This document shows positions 1 to 9,111 of a DNA stretch of 47,500 bases, in pieces. Position numbers and translations under genes: made by a program. Each line of letters begins with the position of its first letter. Position 1 is the first letter of the stretch. The notes under the pieces are model-generated. The model was not told the origin of the DNA and searched no databases. It worked only from the letters and a program-made list of their open reading frames with translations. The DNA lies in the NCBI GenBank assembly GCA_022839745.1, contig JALHJB010000009.1, positions 1 through 47,500 of the forward strand, in the 5' to 3' direction. The DNA is from Actinomycetes bacterium (GTDB lineage: Bacteria; Actinomycetota; Coriobacteriia; Anaerosomatales; Anaerosomataceae).

Positions 1-9
1 CTCTCGTTC

Positions 10-59
10 ATGGAGACCTCCTTCGTTCACTGGCTAGGTGATACGAATGAGGTCTCCAT
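10..59. repeat. Near-perfect inverted repeat (hairpin) of unknown role
   Basis: Positions 10-30 pair with 38-59 around a 7-base loop (31-37). About 20 base pairs form, with one mismatch and one single-base bulge. It is less GC-rich than the terminators elsewhere in the window and no T-run follows, so it is not a classical terminator. It could end a gene lying upstream of the window, or be a processing or protein-binding site. No convincing gene covers 1-194. Confidence 0.55.
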
Positions 60-114
60 CTATTCGGAGTCTCTAACCCCCAAAAACCTTACACGTCCCG
101 CTTCGCGGGATGAT

Positions 115-143
115 TTGCCCGCGGCGGCACTCGCCCCTATACT
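115..143 (+). promoter_or_regulatory. Promoter of the tRNA-Pro/tRNA-Gly cluster
   Basis: A -35 TTGCCC (115-120) and a -10 TATACT (138-143) are separated by 17 bases. Transcription would start near 150, giving a leader of about 45 bases before tRNA-Pro. Confidence 0.6.
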
Positions 144-194
144 GGTCGATGCTCTCGAGCGTGAGGCCCGTGAGGGCCGTGCCCGGGACCAGGT

Positions 195-271
195 CGGGCT
201 GTAGCGCAGCTTGGTAGCGCATCTGCTTTGGGAGCAGAGGGTCGCAGGTTCGAATCCTGTCAGCCCGACCA
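195..271 (+). tRNA. tRNA-Pro (anticodon TGG)
   Basis: Acceptor arms 195-201 and 261-267 pair fully. The anticodon loop reads TTTGGGA, giving TGG. The T-arm GGTTCGAATCC is present and CCA is encoded at 269-271. It is the first of four closely spaced tRNA genes. Confidence 0.97.
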
Positions 272-277
272 TTTTGT

Positions 278-353
278 GCGGCGGTAGTTCAATTGGTAGA
301 GCATCAGCCTTCCAAGCTGATTGTTGCGGGTTCGAGTCCCGTCCGCCGCTCCA
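278..353 (+). tRNA. tRNA-Gly (anticodon TCC)
   Basis: Acceptor arms 278-284 and 343-349 pair. The anticodon loop CTTCCAA gives TCC, and CCA is encoded at 351-353. It starts 6 bases after tRNA-Pro, so the two are probably co-transcribed. A 7-bp hairpin (363-369 with 379-385) follows and may separate this pair from the next. Confidence 0.97.
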
Positions 354-385
354 GAAGCGACCTCGGTGCGGGTGTGAGGCACCGA

Positions 386-414
386 TTGACAACATAGAGC
401 GCGCCAAGTACCGT
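386..414 (+). promoter_or_regulatory. Promoter of tRNA-Arg/tRNA-His
   Basis: A perfect -35 TTGACA (386-391) is followed after 17 bases by TACCGT (409-414), a weaker -10. The start would be about 25 bases before tRNA-Arg. Confidence 0.5.
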
Positions 415-444
415 TTGCACTCGGCATTCGGAGGCGCTCGATAC

Positions 445-521
445 GCGCCCGTAGCTCAGCTGGATAGAGCGGGAGACTTCTAATCTCTAGGTCGGGGGTT
501 CGAATCCCTCCGGGCGTGCCA
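445..521 (+). tRNA. tRNA-Arg (anticodon TCT)
   Basis: Acceptor arms 445-451 and 511-517 pair with a terminal G-T wobble. The anticodon loop CTTCTAA gives TCT, reading AGA and AGG codons. CCA is encoded at 519-521. Confidence 0.97.
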
Positions 522-531
522 AGCCACTCAT

Positions 532-609
532 GGTGGGTGTAGCTCAGTTGGTTAGAGCGCCGGACTGTGGCTCCGGAGGCCGCGGGTTCGAGTCCCGTTA
601 CCCACCCCA
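532..609 (+). tRNA. tRNA-His (anticodon GTG)
   Basis: Acceptor arms 533-539 and 599-605 pair. The extra 5' G at 532 faces C606, as expected for the G-1:C73 identity pair of tRNA-His. The anticodon loop CTGTGGC gives GTG, and CCA is at 607-609. A 9-bp hairpin (619-627 with 633-641, one G-T) follows and may end the transcript. Confidence 0.97.
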
Positions 610-645
610 GAGACTCCTGCGGCCCGCCTTGTGCGGGTCGCTGTG

Positions 646-673
646 TTGTACGCGGGTCTTCCTCGGCTACACT
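646..673 (+). promoter_or_regulatory. Promoter of fhs
   Basis: TTGTAC (646-651) and TACACT (668-673) are separated by 16 bases. The start would be near 680, giving a leader of about 50 bases before the fhs ATG. Confidence 0.55.
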
Positions 674-731
674 TGCAGGGGAACGTGCATCGCGTGGCGC
701 GCACTTCCGCAGTCGAGCCGAGGAGCCCGAG

Positions 732-2426
732 ATGCTCTCAGACATCGAGATCGCCCATGCCGCAACGGTGCGTCCAGCGCGTGAGATCGCCGAGGAGATC
801 GGCCTCGAGCCCGATGAGGTCGAGCCCAACGGACGGCACAAGGCCAAGGTCACGCTCAAGGTCCTCGATCGGCTGAAGGACCGCCCCAACGGCAAGTACG
901 TGCTCGTCACCGCGATCACACCCACCCCGCTCGGCGAGGGCAAAACGCTCACGTCGGTGGGCCTCGGTCAGGCGCTCCGTGCCACCGGCCGCTCGGCGTT
1001 CACCTGCATCAGGCAGCCATCGCTCGGCCCTGTGTTCGGCATCAAGGGCGGCGCCGCGGGCGGCGGTTACTCGCAGGTGGTGCCGATGGAGGACATCAAC
1101 CTCCACCTCACGGGTGATGTGCACGCCATCACCGCCGCCCACAACCTCTGTGCGGCCTTCATCGACAACCATATCTTCCACGGCAACGAGCTCGGGATCG
1201 ATCCGCACGCCGTCACCTGGCCCCGGGTGCTCGACATCTCGGACCGGTCGCTCCGCAATGTGGTCATCGGTCTGGGCGGTCGAACCGACGGTGATCCGCG
1301 TGAGACGCACTTCGAGATCACCGTCGCGAGCGAGCTCATGGCGATCCTGGCGCTTGCAGAGGACCTTCAGGACCTGCGCGCACGCATCGGACGCGTGGTC
1401 GTGGCACGCACGCACGACGGTGCACCCGTCACCGCCGAGGACCTCAAGGTCGCCGGCGCGATGACCGTCCTCATGAAGGAGACGATCAAGCCCAACCTCA
1501 TGCAGGACCTCGAGGGCGGTCCCGTCTTCGTGCACGCTGGTCCCTTCGCCAACATCGCACACGGCAACAGCTCGATCGTGGCAGACCGCATCGCCCTGAA
1601 GCTGGCCGACTACGTGGTCACCGAGGCGGGTTTCGGCGCTGACATGGGTGCCGAGAAGTTCGTGAACATCAAGTGCCGCGAGTCGGGCCTCGCGCCGGAT
1701 GCCGCGGTGCTCGTGTGTACCGTGCGCGCGCTCAAGGCGCATTCCGGGCGCTTCGATGTGAAGCCGGGCCGCCCGCTCGATCCGGCCATGATGACCGAGG
1801 ACCTCGACGCACTTGAGGCGGGAATGCCCAACCTCGTGAGGCAGATCGAGAATGTGCGTTCCTTCGGCATCCCGGTGGTCGTGGCCATCAACGAGTTCTC
1901 CACAGACACCCCCGCCGAGCACGCGCTGATCGCGGAGCACGCCCGGGCGGCCGGAGCGCATTCCGTGGTCTCTCACCGCCTGCATGCCGAAGGCGGTGCT
2001 GGTGGAGTCGATCTGGCGGAGGCGGTCGTGGCCGCCTGCGAACAGCCCTCGACGCTCCAGTTCACCTACTCGGAGAGCCTGCCGATGCGGGAACGTATCG
2101 CCGCGATCGCCACGCAGATCTACGGCGCCTCAGGCGTGGACTTCTCCTTCGAGGCGTCGCGCTCGATGGAGCGCATCAGCGCGATCGGGCTATGCGATCT
2201 GCCCGTGTGCATGGCAAAGACGCACCTCTCGCTCTCGCATGACCCCAAGCTCAAGGGGGCGCCCACGGGATGGCGCCTGCCCGTGCGTGACGTGCGGATC
2301 TCGGCGGGCGCCGGATTCGTGTACGTGCTCTGCGGCGACATCATGACGATGCCCGGGCTTCCGGGCCATCCCGCGGGGGAGCATATCGACATCGATGCCG
2401 ATGGGAACGTGGTCGGCCTCTCGTGA
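732..2426 (+). CDS. fhs: Formate-tetrahydrofolate ligase
   Basis: The 564-residue protein makes 10-formyl-tetrahydrofolate from formate, THF and ATP in the cytoplasm. This feeds one-carbon metabolism and, in acetogens, the methyl branch of the Wood-Ljungdahl pathway. The family P-loop TPTPLGEGKT lies at about residues 63-72, and the glycine-rich stretch GIKGGAAGGGYSQV follows; length matches the usual ~556 residues. An in-frame extension upstream to 567 runs over tRNA-His and is not used. The ATG at 732 has AGGAG six bases before it and its own promoter. No other one-carbon gene is adjacent, so a role in acetogenesis cannot be judged from this window. Confidence 0.96.
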   Translation: MLSDIEIAHAATVRPAREIAEEIGLEPDEVEPNGRHKAKVTLKVLDRLKDRPNGKYVLVTAITPTPLGEGKTLTSVGLGQALRATGRSAFTCIRQPSLGPVFGIKGGAAGGGYSQVVPMEDINLHLTGDVHAITAAHNLCAAFIDNHIFHGNELGIDPHAVTWPRVLDISDRSLRNVVIGLGGRTDGDPRETHFEITVASELMAILALAEDLQDLRARIGRVVVARTHDGAPVTAEDLKVAGAMTVLMKETIKPNLMQDLEGGPVFVHAGPFANIAHGNSSIVADRIALKLADYVVTEAGFGADMGAEKFVNIKCRESGLAPDAAVLVCTVRALKAHSGRFDVKPGRPLDPAMMTEDLDALEAGMPNLVRQIENVRSFGIPVVVAINEFSTDTPAEHALIAEHARAAGAHSVVSHRLHAEGGAGGVDLAEAVVAACEQPSTLQFTYSESLPMRERIAAIATQIYGASGVDFSFEASRSMERISAIGLCDLPVCMAKTHLSLSHDPKLKGAPTGWRLPVRDVRISAGAGFVYVLCGDIMTMPGLPGHPAGEHIDIDADGNVVGLS

Positions 2427-2457
2427 ACGAGGCGCACAGTGGATTGCGGGAATGCAT

Positions 2458-2485
2458 TTGCATTCACCGCGCGAGCGGTTACAAT
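2458..2485 (+). promoter_or_regulatory. Promoter of tRNA-Lys
   Basis: TTGCAT (2458-2463) and TACAAT (2480-2485) are separated by 16 bases. The start near 2492 lies only about 6 bases before the mature tRNA. Confidence 0.6.
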
Positions 2486-2497
2486 ATGCGAGCGTTC

Positions 2498-2573
2498 GGG
2501 CCGTTAGCTCAGCTGGTAGAGCAGGGGACTCTTAATCCCAAGGTCATAGGTTCGATCCCTATACGGCCCACCA
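2498..2573 (+). tRNA. tRNA-Lys (anticodon CTT)
   Basis: Acceptor arms 2498-2504 and 2563-2569 pair. The anticodon loop CTCTTAA gives CTT, reading AAG. CCA is encoded at 2571-2573. Confidence 0.97.
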
Positions 2574-2585
2574 TTCGCTATACCG

Positions 2586-2613
2586 AGGTCGGAGGCCATC
2601 GCCTCCGACCTTT
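2586..2613 (+). terminator. Rho-independent terminator after tRNA-Lys
   Basis: An 11-bp GC-rich stem (2586-2596 with 2601-2611) has a 4-base loop and runs into TTT. A TATAGT hexamer at 2616-2621 directly after it may be the -10 for tRNA-Leu, but no good -35 was seen. Confidence 0.65.
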
Positions 2614-2638
2614 GCTATAGTTGTCGGGCATTTCACGC

Positions 2639-2723
2639 GCGGGCGTGGCGGAACTGGCAGACGCGCTGGATTTAGGTTCCAGTGGGGAAACTCGTGGAGG
2701 TTCGAGTCCTCTCGCCCGCACCA
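2639..2723 (+). tRNA. tRNA-Leu (anticodon TAG)
   Basis: This is an 85-base class II tRNA with a long variable arm. Acceptor arms 2639-2645 and 2713-2719 pair. The anticodon loop TTTAGGT gives TAG. CCA is encoded at 2721-2723. Confidence 0.97.
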
Positions 2724-2786
2724 GAAGCAGACGTCACGGAGCGTCGAGGACGCCTCGGAACGAAGATCGATCCTTGAGGAGGACCT

Positions 2787-4091
2787 TTGCAGACCAGCAT
2801 TGAGCATCTCGACGAGGGCCGCGCCAAGATCACGGTGACGGTCCCGGCAGCCGATGTCGACGCGGCGATCGCGGCCGCATACGCGGCGGTCGGCGCGAAA
2901 CTGCGCATCCCCGGTTTCCGCCCGGGCAAGGCACCGCGCCCGGTGATCGACACCCACGTCGGCCGCGAGGCCGTGCTCGCCGACGCACAGGAGGAAATCG
3001 TCTCCGACTCGTACGGCCGTGCCGTTTCCGAGCTTGATGTGCGTACGATCGGCCGTCCGGACGTGGGCGAGCTCGAGATGATCGAGCCCGGCGCCGACTA
3101 TACCTACGTGGCCGAGGTCCAGCTGCGCCCGGTATTGTCGCTGACCGACTCCGAGAAGTTCACGGTCACCGTTCCCGCGAAGCAGGCGACCGACCGCGAG
3201 GTCGACGCGCAGATCGAGCACGTCCGCGAGCGGTTCGCCACGCTCGAGGCGACTGAAGCGCCGGTAGGCGCGGACGACTTCGCGCTCATCTCCTTCGTTG
3301 GCACCGTGGACGGCGAGGCCTACGACGGCAACGCGGTGGACAAGTACCTGTACGAGCTCGGCCGGGGCATGATGCCCGAGGAGTTCGATGCCGCGCTCGT
3401 CGGCACGGCTCCCGGCGGTTCTACCGTGGCGGAGTTCGAGATCCCCGACACGAGCTCCAACCCCGAGTTCGTCGGCAAGCAGGCGCGGTTCGAGATCGAG
3501 GTGCACGAGGTCAAGACCAAGGTCCTGCCTGAGCTCGACGACGAGTTCGCCGCACAGGCCGGTGGCTTCGATACGATGGACGAGTACCGCGCTGATGTCC
3601 GCGAGAAGCTCGACTCCGCCAAGATGGCCGCGCACGGCCGCGAGGTCGAGAGCGCGGTGCTGGCCGAGCTGGCGGGCCGCCTCGAAGGCGAGGTGCCGCA
3701 GGAGATGCTCGACTCCCGGGCCAATTCGATGGCGCGCGAGTTCTTCGAGAGCCTCGAGGAGCGCGGCCTGTCGCCCGCGGAGTACATGCAGGTCACCGGT
3801 CTGACCCCCGAGCGGCTCGAGGCGGACCTCCGCGAACAGGCCGACCGTCGCGTGCGCGAGGAGCTCGCACTCGAGGCGCTGTTCCTGGCGCAGGGCATGG
3901 AGGTCTCCGACGCTGACTTGCGAGACGCGGTGAAGGAGATCGCCGGTGGCGATGCCGAGGCCGCCAAGGAGCTCCACGATGACCTCGCCCGCAACGGCGC
4001 GCTGCCGCTGGTGAAGGAGCAGGTCATGCATCGCAAGGCCCTCAAGTGGCTCATGGACAACGCCGAGGTTATGGAGGATGAACAGTCATGA
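2787..4091 (+). CDS. tig: Trigger factor (ribosome-associated chaperone and prolyl isomerase)
   Basis: The 434-residue protein binds the ribosome exit site and shields nascent chains. The ribosome-docking signature GFRPGKAP is at about residues 43-50. An FKBP-type isomerase domain follows at about 160-245, then the helical chaperone domain. The start is a TTG preceded by GAGGAGG at 2776-2782; no ATG fits. The gene overlaps clpP by an ATGA junction, so the two are translationally coupled. The tig-clpP-clpX order is the standard bacterial proteostasis operon. The ending is rich in acidic and Met residues, which is ordinary for the family. Confidence 0.96.
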   Translation: MQTSIEHLDEGRAKITVTVPAADVDAAIAAAYAAVGAKLRIPGFRPGKAPRPVIDTHVGREAVLADAQEEIVSDSYGRAVSELDVRTIGRPDVGELEMIEPGADYTYVAEVQLRPVLSLTDSEKFTVTVPAKQATDREVDAQIEHVRERFATLEATEAPVGADDFALISFVGTVDGEAYDGNAVDKYLYELGRGMMPEEFDAALVGTAPGGSTVAEFEIPDTSSNPEFVGKQARFEIEVHEVKTKVLPELDDEFAAQAGGFDTMDEYRADVREKLDSAKMAAHGREVESAVLAELAGRLEGEVPQEMLDSRANSMAREFFESLEERGLSPAEYMQVTGLTPERLEADLREQADRRVREELALEALFLAQGMEVSDADLRDAVKEIAGGDAEAAKELHDDLARNGALPLVKEQVMHRKALKWLMDNAEVMEDEQS

Positions 4092-4708
4092 CGCACCCCG
4101 CAGCGGTCAACAGCGCGCTCGTGCCGATCGTCGTCGAGCAGACGTCGCGTGGAGAGCGCAGCTTCGACATCTATTCGCGGCTGCTGAACGAGCGGATCGT
4201 CTTCCTCGGCAGTGAGATCGACGACGTGATCGCGAACCTTGTGATCGCGCAGTTGCTCCACCTCGAGAGCGAGGACTCCGACAAGGACATCAGCCTGTAC
4301 ATCAACTCGCCCGGCGGATCGGTCACAGCCGGACTCGCGATCTACGACACGATGCAGTACATCCGCTCGGATGTGAGCACGATCTGCATCGGCCAGTGCG
4401 CGTCGATGGCCGCCGTGCTGCTCGCCGCTGGCGCTGAGAACAAGCGGTTCGCGCTGCCCAACAGCCGGATCCTCATCCATCAGCCCTGGGGCGGCACGCA
4501 GGGCCAGGTCACGGATATCGAGATCCAGGCCAAGGAGATGCTGCGGATGCGCGAGACGCTCGACCGGATCCTGGCCACCCACACGGGCCAGTCGATCGAG
4601 AAGATCCATACCGACACCGAGCGCGACAACATCATGACCGCGGAGGAAGCCACGGCCTACGGTCTGGTCGACGCCGTCTTCACCAAGCGGTCGCCGAAGG
4701 AGAGCTGA
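4088..4708 (+). CDS. clpP: ATP-dependent Clp protease proteolytic subunit
   Basis: The 206-residue serine protease forms the tetradecameric barrel that degrades proteins unfolded by ClpX. The catalytic Ser is at about 106 in GQCASMAA and His at about 131 in ILIHQPWGG. The Asp is at about 180 in the TERD motif. The N-terminal ~18 residues look like the short propeptide removed on maturation. The ATG overlaps the tig stop. Only one clpP copy is visible here, while many actinobacteria carry two; a second copy could lie elsewhere. Confidence 0.96.
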   Translation: MTHPAAVNSALVPIVVEQTSRGERSFDIYSRLLNERIVFLGSEIDDVIANLVIAQLLHLESEDSDKDISLYINSPGGSVTAGLAIYDTMQYIRSDVSTICIGQCASMAAVLLAAGAENKRFALPNSRILIHQPWGGTQGQVTDIEIQAKEMLRMRETLDRILATHTGQSIEKIHTDTERDNIMTAEEATAYGLVDAVFTKRSPKES

Positions 4709-4716
4709 TAGCACGT

Positions 4717-5973
<1,257 letters not shown>

Positions 5974-5996
5974 AGCATCCTCGCACGAGCGCTTGC

Positions 5997-6038
5997 CGCA
6001 CGCACAACGGGCCCCATGCGGGGCCCGTTGTGCGTGCG
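5997..6038. terminator. Bidirectional terminator between clpX and the convergent small gene
   Basis: A perfect 19-bp stem (5997-6015 with 6020-6038) with a 4-base loop lies between two convergent genes. There is no T-run on either side, as is common for actinobacterial terminators. Confidence 0.75.
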
Positions 6039-6053
6039 ATATCCGGGTGGCAC

Positions 6054-6275
6054 CTAGCGCGAGGCGTCGATGAGCTCCTCTGCGCGCTCCACCTGGCTGG
6101 GGTAGAGGTCCTTGGGGATGGCCGGGCGCCCTAGTGTCCGGAACACCATATGGCGCGCACAGTGCACGTTGCTGCCGCGGCAGTACCGCTGCTTGATGAT
6201 CTCCGACATCGAGGGCATGTCCGCCATCTGATCGTTGAAGAACGGGCAGGTAGGCAGACACTCGCAATCGGCCAT
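6054..6275 (-). CDS. Small Cys-rich protein (CPFF/YC/CAR motif), function unknown
   Basis: The 73-residue soluble protein has Cys in the order C-x-C-x(3)-CPFFND, then YCRG and HCARH. I recognise the CPFFND...MP...YCxG...CAR pattern as recurring in anaerobic bacteria, alone or attached to sensor proteins, but know no proven role. The spaced cysteines suggest a metal or Fe-S site; that is inference. The ATG at 6275 has AAAGG 11 bases upstream. A GTG at 6284 would add three residues but sits almost on that site. The gene is a single unit, convergent with clpX and divergent from valS. Confidence 0.75.
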   Translation of the reverse strand: MADCECLPTCPFFNDQMADMPSMSEIIKQRYCRGSNVHCARHMVFRTLGRPAIPKDLYPSQVERAEELIDASR

Positions 6276-6284
6276 AGGGTTCAC

Positions 6285-6462
6285 GACCTTTCATTGGTGG
6301 ACTCTAGAGAGTATATCGCCAGTTCGTTAGCCAAAACGTATACGATACGGGGTATCGATTCCGGCGAACGGTCATGTACGGCCGATGAACGCGCGCCGAG
6401 CGTGTCGGAGAAATGTCGTAGAATCCTCGCAGAACCCGTACCCGGAAGGATGTCCCGATTCC
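6285..6462. other. Divergent intergenic region upstream of valS
   Basis: This 178-bp gap holds the control sites of valS and the minus-strand small gene. A short inverted repeat, CGATAC-ggg-GTATCG, lies at 6343-6357. A TAGAAT at 6419-6424 is a possible -10 for valS, but no good -35 was found. No T-box sequence is present, so valS does not appear to use that control. Confidence 0.4.
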
Positions 6463-9111
6463 ATGAGCCAGCTCCCCTCAGCATACGACCCCGATGCCGT
6501 CGAAGGCCCTGTATTCCAGCGGTGGGTGGACGGTGGTCACTTCGCGCAGGAGCCTGCGGGCGCTGCACCATTCACGGTGGTGATCCCACCGCCGAACGTG
6601 ACGGGGTCGCTGCACATGGGGCATGCGCTCAACAACACGATCCAGGACGTTGTGATCCGGCGTTCGCGCATGACAGGTCGTCCCACTCGCTGGGTGGTCG
6701 GTACCGACCACGCGGGCATCGCCACCCAGAACAAGGTCGAGCAGAAGCTCGCCGGGCAGGGGCTTTCCCGCCACGACGTGGGCCGGGAGAAGTTCGTGGA
6801 GCTTTGTTGGGAATGGCGACATGAGCACGGCAGCATCATCATCGAGCAGCTCAAGCGTATGGGCTGCAGCTGTGACTACGCCGATGAGCACTTCACGATG
6901 GACGAGGGCTACCAGCGCGCCGTCCGCACCGTGTTCGTGGAGTGGTTCGAGCGTGGGCTGATCTACCGCGGGAAGCGCATCATCAACTGGTGTCCCCGCT
7001 GTTCTACCGCCCTCTCGGACATCGAGGTGGAGCATGAGGAGCTCGACAGTCATCTGTGGCATCTCCGCTATCCGCTGAAGGAGCCGGTGGACGGTCGCGA
7101 CCACGTCATCGTGGCAACTACACGCCCGGAGACGATGCTCGGCGACACCTGCGTGGCCGTGCACCCCGATGACGAGCGCTATCGCGACCTCGTGGGCGCC
7201 ACTGTTGTGCTGCCGCTGCTCGGGCGCGAGATCCCGATCGTGGCCGACGAGTACGTCGATCCTGCCTTCGGTACCGGCGCCGTGAAGGTGACTCCGGCGC
7301 ACGACCCGAACGACTTCGAGATCGGCGAGCGCCACGGGCTCGAGAAGATCAACGTCCTTGCCGCGGACGCCACGATCACCGCGGAAGGCGGTCCGTACGA
7401 GGGCCTCGACCGATACGAGGCGCGTGCGCGGATCGTGGCGGACCTCGAGGCGGCCGGTTTGCTCGCCTCGGTCGAAGACCACATCCACTCGGTCGGGCAC
7501 TGCTACCGGTGCCACACGGTCGTGGAGCCCTGGCTTTCCGACCAGTGGTTCGTCAACATGAAGCCGCTCGCAAAGCCAGGCATCGAGTGCGTCCGTGACG
7601 GGCGTGTCGTCTTCCATCCGCAGCGGTGGGAGAACGTCTACTACCACTGGATGGAGAACATCCGCGACTGGTGTATCAGCCGCCAGCTGTGGTGGGGTCA
7701 TCGCATCCCGGTGTTCTACTGCGACGCGTGCGGGTGGCAGGGCGCGAGCATGGACGACCTCGAATCGTGCCCGGAGTGCGGTGCGGCCGTGCGCCAGGAC
7801 GAGGACGTGCTCGACACATGGTTCAGCTCACAGCTGTGGCCCTTCGCTACGCTCGGCTGGCCGGACAAGACTCCCGAGCTCGAGTTCTTCTATCCCACCA
7901 CGGTGCTCTCCACCGCGCGCGACATCCTGTTCCTGTGGGTCGCTCGCATGATCATGAGCGGGCTGGACTTCATCGGCGATGTGCCGTACCGCGACGTCAT
8001 CATCCATCCCACGGTCTTCAACGCCGAAGGCAAGCGCATGAGCAAGTCGCTCGGCACGGGCGTGGACCCGCTCGACCTGATGGCACACTATGGCGCTGAC
8101 GGCATGCGGTTCGGTCTCATGCTCCAGGTCACCGGCAGCCAGGACATCAAGTTCGCTGAGGAGAAGCTCGCGTCCTCGCGGAACTTCGCGAACAAGATCT
8201 GGAACGCGAGCAGGTTCGTGCTCATGAACGTGGGGGAGGACTTCGAGCCCGGCGCCCCCGCCGTGGAGACCGTGGCCGATGCCTGGATCCTGTCGCGCCT
8301 GGCCGACCTCGCCGCGCGCGTTGATGAGGGGCTGCTCACGTACGAGTTCGGTGAGACGGCCCGCGCGCTCTATGACTTCTTCTGGAGCGAATACTGCGAC
8401 TGGTATATCGAACTCGCCAAGCCGCGGCTGGCCGCGGGCGGGGAGTCGAGGCAGGCGGTGCTGCGCAATCTCGTGTTCGTGCTCGATACGGCACTCAGGC
8501 TTCTTCATCCGATGATGCCCTTCGTGACCGAGGAGATCTGGGGCCGTCTTCCGCTCGGTGCTGCCCGCGATGCCGACTCGCTGATGATCGCGGGGTGGCC
8601 CGACGCCACAGAGCTCGGGCGTTTCCGCGACGAGAGCGCTGAGCGCTCGGTGGGCATGCTGCAGGAGCTTGTCACCGCGGTGCGTGCCGTACGGGCTCGG
8701 TACACGGTGTCGCCCAAGACCAAGCTCGAAGTCTCGGTGAAGGCACCTGAGGCCGAAGGGCAGGTCCTCGCGTCAATGGCCGATGACATCCGCGCGCTGG
8801 CGGGGATCGGGGCGTTCGTGGTCGGTGCCGATACCGCCAAACCGGCGCACGCGTCGGTGGTCGTGGCCGCGGGGAGCGAGGTCTACGTGTCGCTCGAGGG
8901 GCTCGTCGATTTCGCGGCCGAACGGGCCCGGATCAGCGCCGAGCTCGAGCGCGCCGAGGGCGATCTCGCCAAACTCCAGAAGAAGCTGGCGAACGAGGGC
9001 TTCCTTAAGAAGGCTTCGCCTGACATAATCAAGAAAGACCGTGCCCGCGCAGCCGAGTTGGCGGCGACCGTGTCGAAACTCATCGGACAGCTGGCTGACC
9101 TCGCGGAGTGA
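6463..9111 (+). CDS. valS: Valyl-tRNA synthetase
   Basis: The 882-residue class I synthetase charges tRNA-Val and edits mischarged threonine. The HIGH-type motif HMGH is at 51-54 and KRMSKS at 524-529. The editing domain with the TTRPETMLGDT motif lies between. A Cys-rich stretch (YCDACGW...CPECG, near 420-445) looks like a zinc site in the catalytic insertion. The C-terminal ~65 residues form the tRNA-binding coiled coil. The start is the ATG at 6463 with GGAAGGA upstream; the longer upstream frame has no similarity to the family. It overlaps folC. Confidence 0.97.
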   Translation: MSQLPSAYDPDAVEGPVFQRWVDGGHFAQEPAGAAPFTVVIPPPNVTGSLHMGHALNNTIQDVVIRRSRMTGRPTRWVVGTDHAGIATQNKVEQKLAGQGLSRHDVGREKFVELCWEWRHEHGSIIIEQLKRMGCSCDYADEHFTMDEGYQRAVRTVFVEWFERGLIYRGKRIINWCPRCSTALSDIEVEHEELDSHLWHLRYPLKEPVDGRDHVIVATTRPETMLGDTCVAVHPDDERYRDLVGATVVLPLLGREIPIVADEYVDPAFGTGAVKVTPAHDPNDFEIGERHGLEKINVLAADATITAEGGPYEGLDRYEARARIVADLEAAGLLASVEDHIHSVGHCYRCHTVVEPWLSDQWFVNMKPLAKPGIECVRDGRVVFHPQRWENVYYHWMENIRDWCISRQLWWGHRIPVFYCDACGWQGASMDDLESCPECGAAVRQDEDVLDTWFSSQLWPFATLGWPDKTPELEFFYPTTVLSTARDILFLWVARMIMSGLDFIGDVPYRDVIIHPTVFNAEGKRMSKSLGTGVDPLDLMAHYGADGMRFGLMLQVTGSQDIKFAEEKLASSRNFANKIWNASRFVLMNVGEDFEPGAPAVETVADAWILSRLADLAARVDEGLLTYEFGETARALYDFFWSEYCDWYIELAKPRLAAGGESRQAVLRNLVFVLDTALRLLHPMMPFVTEEIWGRLPLGAARDADSLMIAGWPDATELGRFRDESAERSVGMLQELVTAVRAVRARYTVSPKTKLEVSVKAPEAEGQVLASMADDIRALAGIGAFVVGADTAKPAHASVVVAAGSEVYVSLEGLVDFAAERARISAELERAEGDLAKLQKKLANEGFLKKASPDIIKKDRARAAELAATVSKLIGQLADLAE

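Noticed and set aside
60..952. Minus-strand frames across the tRNA cluster (115 and 230 residues)
   Set aside because: They run antisense through four tRNA genes and contain the phrases that tRNA arms produce when translated (such as GFEPAT). No ribosome site or family similarity.
5997..6038. Large palindromes at 5997-6038 and 38192-38227 as mobile-element ends
   Set aside because: Each is unique, has no flanking direct repeat or transposase, and lies between convergent genes, as expected for bidirectional terminators.
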